DNA of 64,000 nucleotides from Lingula anatina (lineage: Eukaryota; Brachiopoda; Lingulata; Lingulida; Lingulidae), in the NCBI RefSeq assembly GCF_001039355.2, contig NW_019773526.1, positions 456,366-520,365 of the forward strand, given 5' to 3'. Position 1 is the stretch's first letter. Each line of letters starts with the position of its first letter. A program made the translations under genes and the position numbers. Positions 11,695-24,611 of this stretch are shown here, one piece after another. The notes below the pieces were generated by a model. That model saw only the letters and a program-made list of their open reading frames with translations. It was not told the DNA's origin and did no database searches.

Positions 11695-12516
11695 CTGCCG
11701 TTGTGATCAGGTGCATAGTTGGGGGTGGGGTGGTTGACCCCTATCTCAAACAATTAGAAGAGAATTATGAAGTTTTCAAAAGATCACCCAACTATTCTGA
11801 AAATAAATCAACAGGACGTTAGCTGACAGTGGTGCAAAATTTCAAAGTCGCTTTTATCCGGGAGATTTGGTTACCTGTACGGGTGACGGAAAGATTCGTT
11901 CTGTATTCAGGAGACTCCAAGATTATCCGGGAGAGTCGACATGTATACAACAAGCCCAAATGAATGTCTACCCGACGACTTTGATTTCAGGAAAACTTGG
12001 ATGACTGAACACCGTTTTGTGCTGATTAGATCTATGATTTTGCAGAAAGAGAATGAAAGACACGAATGTAGATAAGATTTGTTTGTTATCAAAAACCAGA
12101 GGTCTTAGAGCATTCNGGCTGCAGTTGTGATCAGGTGCATAGTTGGGGGTGGGGTGGTTGACCCCTATCTCAAACAATTAGAAGAGAATTATGAAGTTTT
12201 CAAAAGATCACCCAACTATTCTGAAAATAAATCAACAGGACGTTAGCTGACAGTGGTGCAAAATTTCAAAGTCGCTTTTATCCGGGAGATTTGGTTACCT
12301 GTACGGGTGACGGAAAGATTCGTTCTGTATTCAGGAGACTCCAAGATTATCCGGGAGAGTCGACATGTCTACCCGACGACTTTGATTTCAGGAAAACTTG
12401 GATGACTGAACACCGTTTTGTGCTGATTAGATCTATGATTTTGCAGAAAGAGAATGAAAGACACGAATGTAGATAAGATTTGTTTGTTATCACAAACCAG
12501 AGGTCTTAGAGCATTC
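11693..12516. repeat. ~400-bp tandem duplication joined by a single N
   Basis: 11693-12115 and 12117-12516 are near-identical from GGCTGC-GTTGTGATCAGG to GTCTTAGAGCATTC. The main difference is a 23-bp stretch after GTCGACATGT that only the first copy has. The one ambiguous base at 12116 lies exactly at the junction. Both copies lack a supported gene. This pattern fits two allelic contig ends abutted without merging, so the duplication may not be real. Confidence 0.85.
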
Positions 12517-13059
12517 AACAGAAGGGAAGCAAAGTCTTTATACTTACCCAATAAACTAAAATGCACTCCTTTTCGATTGTGTTCACTTGCAAAACCGCGC
12601 TTTCCAATCCCAAAAAATTATCACTGAATCTTTGCATACGTAAGGCCAGGTGCCAGTGGCGATTGAATACGTCGTTAATAATCCTAGATATATTCCTTAA
12701 CGTGCAAAATGCTTGAAAATAGTATTCCGATCTGAAAGAACAAGTCTGTTGATGAAAAAAAAGACCCGCAGTGAAAACGCAATCAACATATCTGTCACAA
12801 CTAACACACTATATCGGAGGAGAATCGGGGCACATCAAGCGCATCCCAGTTCAGCGCTACGTTCAAGCTATTTCGGCCTAGATCTTTTGATTTTTATTTC
12901 AAATATAAATTGCTAATATTTTGGTTGAAAAGGATTTGAATTGTTTATTATTTAAAAGGAAAAGAAGTCATTTTTACACTCCCTTTTTTATTTCAATTTT
13001 CGAAGACGTTAGGCCTACCGGTAGGCCTATTGTTTGATGTCCATTGCCCAATATAGAAC
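12517..13059. other. No gene recognised; contains a 20-bp palindrome
   Basis: Unique sequence. TAGGCCTACCGGTAGGCCTA at 13010-13029 is a perfect 20-bp palindrome lying 30 bp before the hAT-like element. A small ORF at 12713-12916 has no recognisable domain. Confidence 0.4.
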
Positions 13060-13996
13060 CAGGGGCGGATCCAGGATTATTTTAAGGGGGGTCCGCCGCG
13101 GATGCTTTGCTTACTCGAGCTGATGACGTGGCACCAGCTTTTTTTTGGGCTGAAAACTGTAAGATCGATTTCAAGCAGATTTCCCTCACCTGAACATAAT
13201 ATGCATGTGTAATGTGGGGCTCAGCTAGACCAGTTTTATTATTTCTCCAAGGCGGCTGAACTACCAGCCTCGAAGTACTGTACACTGCACTGCACCTACG
13301 TGTAGCTGAATGTTGACATTTTCTCTTTCCGTTTGTAAAGACGACGCGCACCCACAACATAATGTGCAGCGAGGAACCACAACATAAAGTGCAGCGAGTT
13401 GTGACAGATATTGGTTCACTATGTGCCGTATCCCGCCCCTCCCTGTACTGTAACTCAGATAACCCTTATGTTCACACGCAAGCTGTCTTAAATTTCAGTT
13501 GACTTGTCAACTCTATCATTTATGGCAGCAGTTTCAATAAAATTTTGTTTAGGACTTCCAGGCCTTATAAACGGATTAGGCGTTTACAGACACTAGCCGC
13601 ATATCTTTGTACATGTACTAACGCCCATATTAACGAATTAGCTAACACACCACACAATTATTTAGCACTAGCAAAGCATAACCTATAGCACTAACATTCA
13701 TCCGCTCTGGTAGTGTTGGTTAATTGTGGTTAAAATGGGTGTTAGAGATAAAAGATCTTAGGGCCGATTTAGGGGGGGGGGGGGGGGGGGGGGGGGTCCG
13801 AAAAAAAATCACATTAATATTCCCCTCTTGGATTAAAAATTTTTAGTAGCTGATTTATAGTGCTAAACCGTACCAAATACTAATACCAAAAATTGCGGGG
13901 TCTTTCACCGGGCCTCGAATCCCACGCCATGGGGAGGGGGGGCTGATTTCGCATCCGCGGCCCCCCACCTTTAAATAATCCTGGATCCGCCCCCTG
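13060..13996. mobile_element. hAT-type non-autonomous element
   Basis: The left end starts CAGGGGCGGATCCAGGATTA. The right end, read on the minus strand from 13996, starts CAGGGGGCGGATCCAGGATT, and the similarity extends about 45 bp with small gaps to GCGGATGC. CAGGGGCGG-type termini are typical of animal hAT elements. The flanking octamers TATAGAAC (13052-13059) and TGTAAATC (13997-14004) match at 5 of 8 positions, consistent with a decayed 8-bp target duplication. At 937 bp there is no transposase. A run of about 23 G lies near 13773-13796. Confidence 0.85.
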
Positions 13997-15792
13997 TGTA
14001 AATCTGTCGAAGAGGAAATGCGTCGAAGAAAGCCACGTCCCCAGAGGTATAAATTTGAGTCGGAGAATGCAAAGGAACTTTTTACTACTCTAGTAGTTAA
14101 AATATGTATATTATCACTAGCTGGTGAAACACACTACATGTATTTCGGTCTATTTTATCACAGGTGAGGTGAAAAATAACCTAGCTTAAGATTTGGCCCT
14201 TAGAGAAAAAATCTCACATGATGAACTTCTGAAAGCTGTCAAAAAAGAAATAAAAAAAACCAAGTTTTCAGCTCACCGTGTCTACACCAGAACAAAGTCG
14301 ATCAACCATGCCATGTTCATTCGCCGCCAGTTTTAACTCGACTGCTGGGATTGTTGCCCTGAGTGTCAGAGTCACTGTGAAGCGGGCAGTTTTGCTGATA
14401 TGGGTTATATATGAAGTCAAGATCGAGCTGGCAAAACTGGAATCTAGAAACTAGGGTAGGGATTGTGTGGATTTGATCTTATATAAGAATTTAAATCTAT
14501 GGATGTATTTTATTTCCTCGGGAAATGATATTTTGACATAGGGGGCCCGGTCTATATGTAAAAACAACTTTTTGTACGCGGTAATGTTCTGACGTTTGTC
14601 TTGTCTCAACATGGTTGTGACGTCTACCACAAAATTGATGGAAATGTGCTTGATGTGACAAGCCGTCGGCCGCTGTAAATGCATTTAGTAGGCCATAATA
14701 ACCGATTTTTAACAATCTACCTAAAATATCTTGTTGAAGGTTTTTTAAAGCACGTCTTTTTGGTGCTTTTGTTCCTCATCTACTGATACGCATAGTATAT
14801 TCCTTTATGAAATTGTAATATCAAGTTATTCATGAATCTCTCAAAAGTAGTATTAGGTCCTACTTGCAAGGAATAGGCTACTACCCACGCGCAAGACACG
14901 GTGCCGTATCCTACCCTCCCTGTACTGTAACCAAGATAACCCTTATGTACACAAGCAAGTTGTCAAAAGTGACAACTGTAAATAACGGGGGAACTTCAGC
15001 AAAGATTATGTCTCTTGATGCTTACTACCGTTAGCAGGTCAAATGTGTGTTGAAACGGACAGAAATAAACCGCCTTTGAACCTTTCTGTAATATTTGATA
15101 TTATGGTGCATGGCACAGTGTGACGTGTAATTACACATTTGTGTCCTTCTGTTGAGGTAACTGACAACGGTGAAATACGCTCTCTTCAGGATGTCAGACT
15201 CGTTAATGAAGGATTGTAGGGGTATAGGAAGGTGAATAACGACACTTTAAGGAGTGGCCTGAGTAACATAATGCTGTAGGCCCCTTATAAATATATGATG
15301 AGAATAGACATTTAGCCCAGATAATAATATTGTGTATCTATGATATCGGAAGAAGAGAGGTAATTCTCGTATTTGTTAGACACATTTCCATTAAAGATCA
15401 TCCCTCTACGCCTAAGCTAATTTATAGATAATAGCTGCCACTTTTACACTGGGACCTATCCCCTGTATACACAGTTTGGTGATTTGGGTGACTTAACCAA
15501 TACATGCACAGCAGCAATATATACACGTATAGCAGCCTCGTGATCAGAGTAACTTGATTGTAACCCCGCTGTATTTTAATGTACAAATTAAGTTACTAGA
15601 AAAGAGAATTTGGGACATGAACCATAATTCACAGGACAAGAACTAAACGCGAGTAAAATGGGCCAGGTGAGTTTTCTTGTTATATCGTAGTTACATTCAT
15701 TCAGTAGATTAATTTGTGATAATCCGCTACTGATGCATTCTATTGAACTATCACGTGAAGTACTGGGGTACGTGAGTGTATGCAGTGTGACT
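13997..15792. other. No gene recognised; two short dispersed-repeat fragments
   Basis: 14598-14660 (TGTCTCAACATGGTTGTGACG onward) resembles parts of repeats at 22203-22427 and 47207-47445. 14899-14965 (GTGCCGTATCC, then CCCTCCCTGTACTGTAA and AGATAACCCTTATGT) resembles 13424-13487 inside the hAT-like element. The rest is unique, with no convincing exon. Confidence 0.5.
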
Positions 15793-15820
15793 GGAGGGAA
15801 GGGGGAGGGGAGGGGAGGGG
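15793..15820 (+). repeat. G-rich quadruplex-type motif
   Basis: GGAGGGAAGGGGGAGGGG is followed by AGGGGAGGGG, giving five G runs of three or more separated by 1-2 bases. This satisfies the usual G-quadruplex pattern on the plus strand. There is no gene next to it. Confidence 0.65.
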
Positions 15821-17283
15821 CACCTCGGCCAAAAGATTGATGATACAGGAGAGGCCAAAGCCAGAGTCAGTGCAAACCATCACTTCACCGTCAAATTATT
15901 GGCCAATATGAAATGAAGTTTTATTTCTTCCCCCGTTTTTTTTAAATTCGCCCAAACCCTGGTTCTGGAGGATCGTGGGTTGCAAAAATGATTTGACTGA
16001 CAGACAACAGTTTTATGATGGTCTTCAACTGACTTATATGTATGACTTTTCTTATGACTTTCGGTCTCCAGTGACTGATAAGAAGTTCAGTTCTGAACAC
16101 CCCTTATGTGATGCAGAAGCTTGGCGTCAAAGTAAATGATCCGTAGGAGATCGAATAATACATATTAATGATTTAGGGGAACGGAAACTTTTTGAAAAAG
16201 TCACCAGTTAACACTAAAAGTAAATAGAGGGATATAAAAAGAGAAAAGCGTGCAATACTCAAAATGAAGTGTTGACTGCTTTTTTACACCTGATAAAAAC
16301 AAGAGATAGAAAATTAACCAAAATATCTTACTTTAATTTATAGCCCTCGACTCATATCAGACGTGTCCAGTGTATCCTATACCGGTATGTGTATCTGTAT
16401 ATCCCATATGTGCGCCCTCTTTCTCTTGTGACATATAAATATGATAAGTCGTCTTCATATTTGGCCATTTGTTTCCAGGGAAATTCAAGTCCTATCATCT
16501 CGAATCAGATGATCATAAGAACATGAACAAAACGATGCTTGATTTTTTAATTTGTCGTTAAAATAAACTATCCTGGCTATCACTTATGGTGTATATGTAA
16601 AATATGATATGTCGACTGGAAAAACACTTGAACTGGCAGATACATTTAGTGAGCTTTACCAGGCTTTATAATCACTTTTCAGACAGCAAACGTTTCCATG
16701 ACTCCTTATGAGTGTTATACGGTGTAGAAAAGGGCCCGAGATTCGTGTCTTTGGTAGTATACTTCGAGAGGTTTATTTTTTCCTTATTTTTTCATCTAAT
16801 TTTTGAGGTTATTCCCAATTTATCTCAACTAATCAGTGAGCCCCCCCCCTAAAATTCTCTTCCACGTATACTACAAGAAGACTCGCTCCAACTAAGCTTA
16901 TTTAAATGAGTTACGACATTCAGAGCTACACAGTGACAAGGACGAGGGGGTGTGGCTGAATTTAAGTTGGCCCAAGTAGAAAGCCAGCAAGAGGTCCTCT
17001 ATACCGGCAAACGCACACCTTCCTTTGCTCTCCTTGACGAAATTATCCAATGAAGACATCTGCTATAGTGGTGTCTGAACATAAAACACTGGGAATGCAA
17101 CGACATCACATCAAATTTTCTCGTGCAACATTTCAAGCAGTCCAGTTGCTTGCTTCTGAAGGACCGCGGGCGGCTCAGACATTGTTCTCTTAATGTTCTA
17201 GTCTGTATAGGTCGCAATGAAGGAAATTCCATTTACTTTAACGGAAATTCAAGTTGGGGAACAAACCATGATTTCTAATATAT
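15821..17283. other. No gene recognised
   Basis: Unique AT-rich sequence with short C and T tracts. An ORF at 16999-17232 (-) has no recognisable domain. Confidence 0.4.
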
Positions 17284-17474
17284 ATAGAGCGCATTCAGAA
17301 CAGTGGACTAACAGATCCGCGGATCAAATATGGCCGACCTACTTCAATGCTTGTTGTGTAATCCCCGCGGGGAATGTATTCAGTGTCTAATCGGGAATTA
17401 AGCGGCAAGCTTTTAAGTGTGTCGCAATATTTGATCCACGGATCTGTTAGTCCGCTGTTCCGAATGTGCTCTAT
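17284..17474. mobile_element. 191-bp inverted-repeat element (MITE)
   Basis: Inverted repeats of about 50 bp, roughly 45 matching, bound a short centre: ATAGAGCGCATTCAGAACAG at 17284 pairs with the reverse complement of sequence ending GTGCTCTAT at 17474. The shared inner part reads GGACTAACAGATCC-GGATCAAAT. The flanks are compatible with a TA target duplication, as in Tc1/mariner-type elements, but TA is too short to prove it. There is no coding capacity. Confidence 0.8.
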
Positions 17475-20400
17475 GATGCCATGATAAAGCCGGTGTTTTG
17501 ATGATGTACAATTTTACGGGAGTCTGTCCTAGTGATAACAAATGTTTCATGTAACAGGGAGAAGAATTACAATGCCTACGACCTGCGCCATGATAAACGA
17601 GATCTTCTCCTTTTTCATACAAATCGATCTTCAGAACCTAGTGCTAAGGCGGCCATGGTGATCGATAGGCGCATGACAGCTCTGTCTGTGACGGTGGGTT
17701 GGTTTAAGTGTGGTGACTATAGGGAAGACTCCGTGTTACACTAGCAGGCCTTCCTGCAAGGCATATGCTTTCAACCTGTTAAGATGCGGTGAGTTAATTT
17801 TTTCCTATGGGTTTCTGTATTTTTTGTGCAATTTGCATTGTATTTCGTCAGACTTGATTTTGATAAATATCTCATTTTCGATGAGGTATATATGTTACGT
17901 TTTAGCCGACACAGTTATGCACATATAACTGCAATGTCCGTTATAAGTGTGTGATATGGCAGGTCTGCAAGCGACATACAATGTATCGGGCTTGATTACA
18001 ACTGCAGTAAGAAGGCTCTGTGTGGACACTGCAGTTCACCTCTCCTTGGTATAAAATCACCTTTAAAATATTCGACTGGACAGGATGATCCACACATGTG
18101 TAGCTGGGTGTGAGATGATGAAGAATGATGAAGAATCTGAGTGCTATATTCTGGTAGTTGACACTCTCCAAGGACTAGTGTACATGTTGTGATAGCAACA
18201 GCACTGTCCTCTCTACGTAACTCGTTAATGCGATGGCTAGGGATGGAACAGGCTTATTTTGTTAAGAGTATAAAATGAAACAATGTCCCACACAACCAGC
18301 AGTTTGGCAGAATTATTAAACCCCATTCTACCTCTCAATTATATAGATATTGTCTTGATTTAATTTGGTTAGATAAGAAAAGGAAGACAGAATGTAGCCC
18401 TCAATGTTCTAGGTCATTTCTAAACTATGGGCGGAGTCTGGAGAGCTATAACAAGGCAATCAAATATCAATAACGTGCAGCAGACGAGATCAATCGGCGC
18501 TCATTAGTTTACGTCGTCTGCGGACAAAGATCAATAACAGCGTCCGATGAGGTGAAATCCTGAGGCCATGTTGTGTACATATATCATATGAACGCCGACA
18601 GTGGTGGTGTATATAGTAGTAACCGCTATACGTGGACCACCGACATAAGTGCAACTGTTGCGACTGTTTATTTAGTCAGCAAGTTGATAACAAAGCCTAC
18701 TTCCTAAATTATGTAAAAAATCTAGCCTATGCCAATATGATCTAAGAATTTTGAACGTTTGCGGCCAGGACACAGAGAGGAGACTGAGATGAAAGCACTG
18801 TTACTAGAAGTATATAATTTAGTAGGCTACACAAACTATATTAACGGGGAAATCTATCAACGACAATTGCACGTTGGGTTATCATATTGCTGCGTGTATC
18901 GTGACTTGGGTCAGTTGAGAGCCTCACAGTGCTAAACTCGACAGCGTTACAAAATAGACCTGGTCAGTGACGATCAAACTTTAACATATCGATCATGCAT
19001 TGGTTTTAACGGTTAGTTCTAACAATGGAACTATTCAAACATCCTCGTGTCTGCATATAGCCTGAACGTTCAGGTGAAATTGTTCCAGATTGCGTGTGCT
19101 GCAATACTAATATGCTGCTACCCGAGAAGGCTTTCTCTCTCTCTCTCTCTCTCAGTCCGTAGGCAGAACGCTGTAGACTCATACCCGCGTGCAGAGTATT
19201 CATATGGCGTGCACATTTAATTAAAATATGACTCTCATTCACCTCGACCTCTCTATTTACAGTCACTTACATGTAGGTTATCTGCACCAGCGGTCTGCAG
19301 GTGTGTTATACAGTATCTTTTATGGGCAACGCGAATGTTTTAACATCAGACGCTTTTCTATATTTTATTTTAAATTTAACACTTAAATAAAGATACATGT
19401 CGCCATATCTTAATAGGCATATATGATACAAGCTATGGGAAGTTGCTCCTTGGCGGGGACACTTTTCACTGAGAATGTTATTATACGAGTCTTCTTTGTC
19501 TAGTTTGTGGCATCATGACGTGAATCTTGGTGGTTTTATATAGGATATGTTCCCGTGGTTGCGAACTGTCGGTGTTAATTGTACCTATTCCAGATGCTTT
19601 CAGATAAATGAGCTGCTTTCCCTTTACTCACATACTAGAATAAATCAATGTAATAAAACAATAATGTTTGTGGGCCTGCTGTTGTCAAGTTAAACGTGTT
19701 TTGCGTTCATTATTCACCGTACGTGACTTTTCTGTTTGTTCTGCAAATCACCTACAGACGCGCAGGCAAAGACGCTGAACTCCTGTCATGTGTCAGCCTT
19801 GCTCAGTGGCGGCACCATATCCATTGAGGTTTGTCCGAGGCGCGGTTATTGCTAGTTGAAAACTATACCCAATACCCCGTGCTGACGTCGTGAAATACCG
19901 ACGGTAGCATAATTTTTTAACCCCTCTACAGGGACTAAGAGCAACTTATATCCAAACCTTCCTCCATTTCTCTGTTCATGTTAGGGGTGAGCATTTTTTT
20001 TTCAAATTTTGTCGCTGTTTCCCTAGACCATTATCACTGCACTATTTGATCCCCCAACGAACATTTATTTTGACAAAAAATATCTACGGTGGCACAACGT
20101 TTGAACGCCTCTACCTGGACAACAAATAAATGACTAGTTGTGTCAATATAGGGCCTCTGCGTGCTGATGCAGAATAATAAGCATACTAAGCTCGACTGTG
20201 ACACTCTCGAAGACGTATCTTGGGCTGGAGTTTGAAGTCGAGTAAATTCATTCATAATGTTCTGCGTGGACAGTAGAACACTTTTTTGCGAGCTACAAAA
20301 TTGTGCGAGTTAATGCGCCCTGCCATCAGGTTGACCCGTACGTGCTGTGGCTGTAATCATAACTCATCCCAGTAAACACATCTTGATGATTCACTCGAAT

Positions 20401-22202
20401 CGCTGATCAATGGTCTCACTACGATTGCGTTTTTTTTAAATTTTTTAAAAATGTTTCTCTTATTTTATTCTTTTTTTGTAAGCGCATTTAATCTGTTTAG
20501 GCTGTTTAACTTAGAGTACGCTATTGGTCACTGCATAATCCCCCACTTAGTTAAATGTTTATCAATATATTCTACTGAAAACCTGGCAGTGTTTACACGT
20601 GAACCTTGCTGTGAACACAGTGATCGATAGTATTACAGCACATCACAGTACGAAGGAAACAAGTGAGAGAAATCGATCGGACTTTGAACTCGAAGAAGAA
20701 AAGAAAGTGTGCGGCACGGCAAAAAGGCTGTAGTATAATCATTTATAAGTCACTTCTTGCCAAAAATATGTGTCAGGTATAACTTTTTAAAGTTCATTTT
20801 ATATTAAACGATTCACAACATTTGTTTTTATAAACTTTATGGATTATATAATCAGTTTGTCAGAGGGGAACTCTTAAGATCAAATTAAAAACATTGAATC
20901 GGTCAATATGTAAGACATAGGAAATATAGGGAGATTAATTATATGATATCACTTAGTAAAAATAACTTGTGGACAGAAAAACAAGGCAAATTAAAAACAG
21001 ATGTAGGATAAAGAAGTATTATTTTTCTCGACGCCGCGCACATCACTTAACACCTTCCACTCCACTATTTAGGGTGATTTTTTATCTTTATTGTTACTTT
21101 TGTTTGGGGGGGGGGGGGTCGTAAAGAAAGAACGTGGTATGTCTTTGATGCAAAGTCGGCGTGGGACCCAGCAGTGCAGCTTGAAGGCCCTGCCGGTCAG
21201 GAACAGGTTATGTCGGCCGCGCGCCGGCGGTTTTATTCTGAAGTCAGACCATATAGTAAACTTTAGGAAGTTCAGTATGTGCATAGCGGGTCCTTGGCGA
21301 CGACTACTGAACATGCATGACAGGTTCGTCGTACACCAGGCTAAATGATGTAAACAGACACATGAATAATTTTTATCGTTTGTTCGTGTTAAGTTACAGA
21401 GCATGCGCTGACCCTGAAATACAGCTAGGTTCCGGCGGAGTTCAAACATGGCAAATTTTAATTACAATTAACTTATGACCTAAATCTCAGCCACCGCGAG
21501 TATCATCTAAATATCTAATAAATACCCAAACTTCATTTATCCTTATTATAACATCCTTTACATTTTATTTCCTATTCAAGGGTTGGAAAAGCAACGCACT
21601 TGATTTTGTCCAGCGTTCTCCATCAGTCTCCTGTATAATGCGTTTTCTTAGCTGGCATTACGTATTGGCCAATAGTGTGCTTTTAATTATACCAACTAAA
21701 CAAATCAAATCAGTCATTTAGAATTGTAAAGCTAGGACTACGTCTAACATGCAATAATGTAATAGTTTACCAGCATTTTAAAATTCACTCACAACTAAAA
21801 AACGTAATTTAAAAGTATGCTGTACCGTGTCTGGTGTTTGATACACTAAGAAGACTTCTGACTCTTTAGTGTTCTCAGCACCAATAAAAATGTTTTGTTT
21901 GTTTGATACACTTGGGTTCCCTTTGTCTAATTTCTGTGTGTAATTTAAGCGTGCGTTCGTCTACTTTAGCGGCATTTTTCGCCCTCTTGCATTAGTTTCG
22001 GTGTCTCCAGATTAAGTCATACATGAAATTAATTGAGTGTGGCCTAATAGTTAATTATAGATTATATTCCTATGTTCAGATTCATCTCTGAGCTGCAGGT
22101 GGTGGTAACTGTGCGGTCTTTTAAATAGTGAAATTGCACCATATTATATAATTAACCTACACCTGACCCAACTGAATTCACGGACGGGTTGTTTAGAATG
22201 TC
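17475..22202. other. No gene recognised
   Basis: About 4.7 kb of mostly unique sequence. A (TC)n tract lies at 19132-19153 and a run of about 11 G near 21107-21117. The ORF at 21069-21449 (-) runs through the poly-G tract, has no domain and is not supported. This is probably intergenic or intronic. Confidence 0.4.
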
Positions 22203-22427
22203 TGAAAATATATAAGTGAATGCAAAACAATTCACCGTTAAATCAAAATCATTGTAAAACTAGAATTAGCACTGGAAATTATTTTATATAAAATTTGATA
22301 AATATATTTTGTAAAATTTAAGTTTCAAAAGTACTGAGCCTTCAGTATTTGTTTTTTTGGGTCTGTCTCAACATGATTGTGACGGTGTCCACTAATTTCA
22401 TCATATTGTGCTTGCGAAGACAGCAAT
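22203..22427 (+). repeat. Dispersed repeat, copy 1
   Basis: This segment matches 47207-47445 in order: AAGTGAATGCAAAACAATTC, then GATTGTAAAA-like and AAAATTGATAA-like blocks, then CAACATGATTGTGACGG, then TTGTGCTTG and GACAGCAATGA. A partial third copy of the right half is at 14598-14660. Class is unknown; it could be a MITE or SINE-like element. Confidence 0.7.
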
Positions 22428-23195
22428 GAAATATAACAGTTTGGTGGGAACAAAGGATTCGCGTGCAACCCCTTGAAAAAAATTGTAACATGCGTTTTCT
22501 TAATACTTGATTTCTAATTTTTTTTTTATTTCTAGGTGTTCCCAGAACAAAAAACTGTCTCACAAGGATTTACTTTAATGCCATGTGACACACTGTGGCT
22601 TGAATGGGCGAATTTTAAAACATGGGGGAAGGGGAAATACCGGTATAACATTCATAATTTAGAATTTAAATAAAAATGAAATAATATACAATTATTCAGG
22701 TGATTTGAACCTAGAATGTTTGTATGGGGTCTATTTGGTAAAATATATCCATATTGCAATGCTTAATGGGATCGGGGGAGTTAATTTTATTGTGGGCGAG
22801 ATTTGTAACTGCTATTATTACTGCAGAGGTGTTCAGCTAAAGTGGCAAATATGGGGGTAGGAAATTACATAATTCACAGAATAGTATCTAAATAAGACAA
22901 ATATATTATTTATATGTCATTGTGTAGTTGAAAAGGGCTCTTTACGCAACTAATGAGGCTTGAGTAACATTGGATGATGTCTAAGTAAAATGGAGTCAAA
23001 AGTCAATGAGACCAAATCTTAAGTACTTTTATTTAAACAAAGAAATAATGTAACCTTGGTTGGTTACTGATTAATGATAGAACCGCAACTTGAAAACGCA
23101 GAACGACTTCTATTGAAGTTCATGTAGATTTTTGTTTTTCACACACGGGCTACAGGCTGGCACGCAGGCAGGGATAGTCATGGCGATCATTAAGC
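22428..23195. other. No gene recognised
   Basis: AT-rich unique sequence. A short ORF at 22342-22563 (-) overlaps the dispersed repeat and is not supported. Confidence 0.4.
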
Positions 23196-24431
23196 AATTG
23201 CTTGCTTGATGTTATATAAATTATGACAACCTACACGTATATAATGATATTTTATTCAATAGAAAGAACTGTAATCTAGATATACAGGGTGTTTTTCAGT
23301 TTATAAAGGACTGAATAATGTCAATTAATCTCCTAGTTTAAATTTTAATCAATCTCAATTTAATTATATTGAAGTTCTCTAGAAATATATGCCTAAATTC
23401 GTTAATTGGCTTGTCTCTTGCCATAAGAATCACTTAAATATATTTACGTGCTTCTTCCTTTGTATCACTACATATATAGAGATCAGACAGATCATTATAG
23501 ACTAATTTTTTGTCATTCGAACCGAAAGCGTGGATTGCTCTTACTATCTTAGGACACTCCAGATCTCACAGCCAGAGAAATAAACGTCGGAATCAGTCAG
23601 TTTGCAGTTGATCTCTAAAAACATGTCATCGATGATGGGTTACCTGCTGGCGAAGTAACTAAGACCTGGCGTCCCTGTGATAGAGTAACCAAGGCAGTAA
23701 AACTAGTAACCTAATCTTACAGTTGATGTAAAAGTCCATGTCCATACCCTAACTGTATTTGGAAAGTTTTAATTCCATTAATGATTAGCTTGTTTATTAA
23801 ATCCGCTAACATTTCATTAGCAAGGCTTCATTTGATAATGTACCTCCATGCATGATAGGAGACTTAAGAAGATAAGTAAACTTGATCTAAGGTAATTGAA
23901 TTAAGATTATTGTTTCTTCAAGTCCCCCGTAAAAGAAGTCAACCTTAGCAATATAGTGGCCAGTTAGTCAAGTAGATATGCTGACGACGTTCATTGCGGT
24001 CGGTCACTGTGTATTGTGCACTCACTTGTGGAATCAACCTCGCAAAATGTGAATGGGAAGGTAGGCTCATTTGTACTTTAATTGAAAATCTATTAAACTC
24101 CGCTGCGTTGACCAGCGCACTTTTGGAAGATTTTTCCGTTTGTGTTCGTTTGATTCATAGTGGTTTCGTTCTCCGTGGTTGGTAATCGTCTGCTTGACGT
24201 GATGGTAATTAACAATCCTCCCATTAGCTCCTTCAAACATACAAGGTTCCTTCTGGTTTATTGCATTTCCGAGAAAAGTACCAGTCCACAGTACAGTGTA
24301 TGGAGCCCGCTGGACCGACGAGAATGAAGTTCTCATTTGATTATTTTGATTAATAATACAAAATCGATGTTACAGACTATCATTATATACGTGTAGGTTG
24401 TCATAATTTAAATAAGATCAAGCAAGCAATT
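23196..24431. mobile_element. Candidate element bounded by 53-bp inverted repeats
   Basis: 23196-23248 and the reverse complement of 24379-24431 match at 51 of 53 positions, starting AATTGCTTGCTTGAT and ending CGTATATAATGAT. About 1.13 kb separates the arms. Such a long, well-matched inverted pair is unlikely by chance and suggests a recently active non-autonomous DNA transposon. No clear target duplication or transposase is seen, and the true ends could lie slightly outside the arms. Confidence 0.65.
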
Positions 24432-24459
24432 CTTCATAATATATACTAGAAATGACCGG

Positions 24460-24611
24460 TGTGACAGGAATGGTAGTCCTAGGAATGGAAGCCCGTGGTC
24501 TCATTAGATTAGTACAGGTTAGGGTTAGTTGGAGTATTGGGATTAGTACATGTGTATAGGACAGATATGAGAGGGGACTACGGTTCCTAGCGGACGACCA
24601 TTCCTGTCACA
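24460..24611. mobile_element. ~150-bp inverted-repeat element
   Basis: TGTGACAGGAATGGT-GTCC at the left pairs with GGACGACCATTCCTGTCAC at the right (ending near 24611), and imperfect pairing continues inward through TAGGAA and TTCCTA. It begins 29 bp after the right arm of the 53-bp inverted pair. It may be a small MITE. No coding capacity. Confidence 0.6.

Noticed and set aside
15659-15670. ATGGGCCAG followed by GTGAGT, resembling a first coding exon and donor
   Set aside because: The downstream 605-aa gene has its own start with an in-frame upstream stop, and no partner exon could be identified. The motif is too short to rely on.
21069-21449. 126-codon open frame on the minus strand
   Set aside because: Crosses a poly-G/poly-C tract and shows no domain.
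24525-24540. Telomere-like GGTTAGGGTTAG
   Set aside because: Only about two units inside a small inverted-repeat element; too short to be telomeric.
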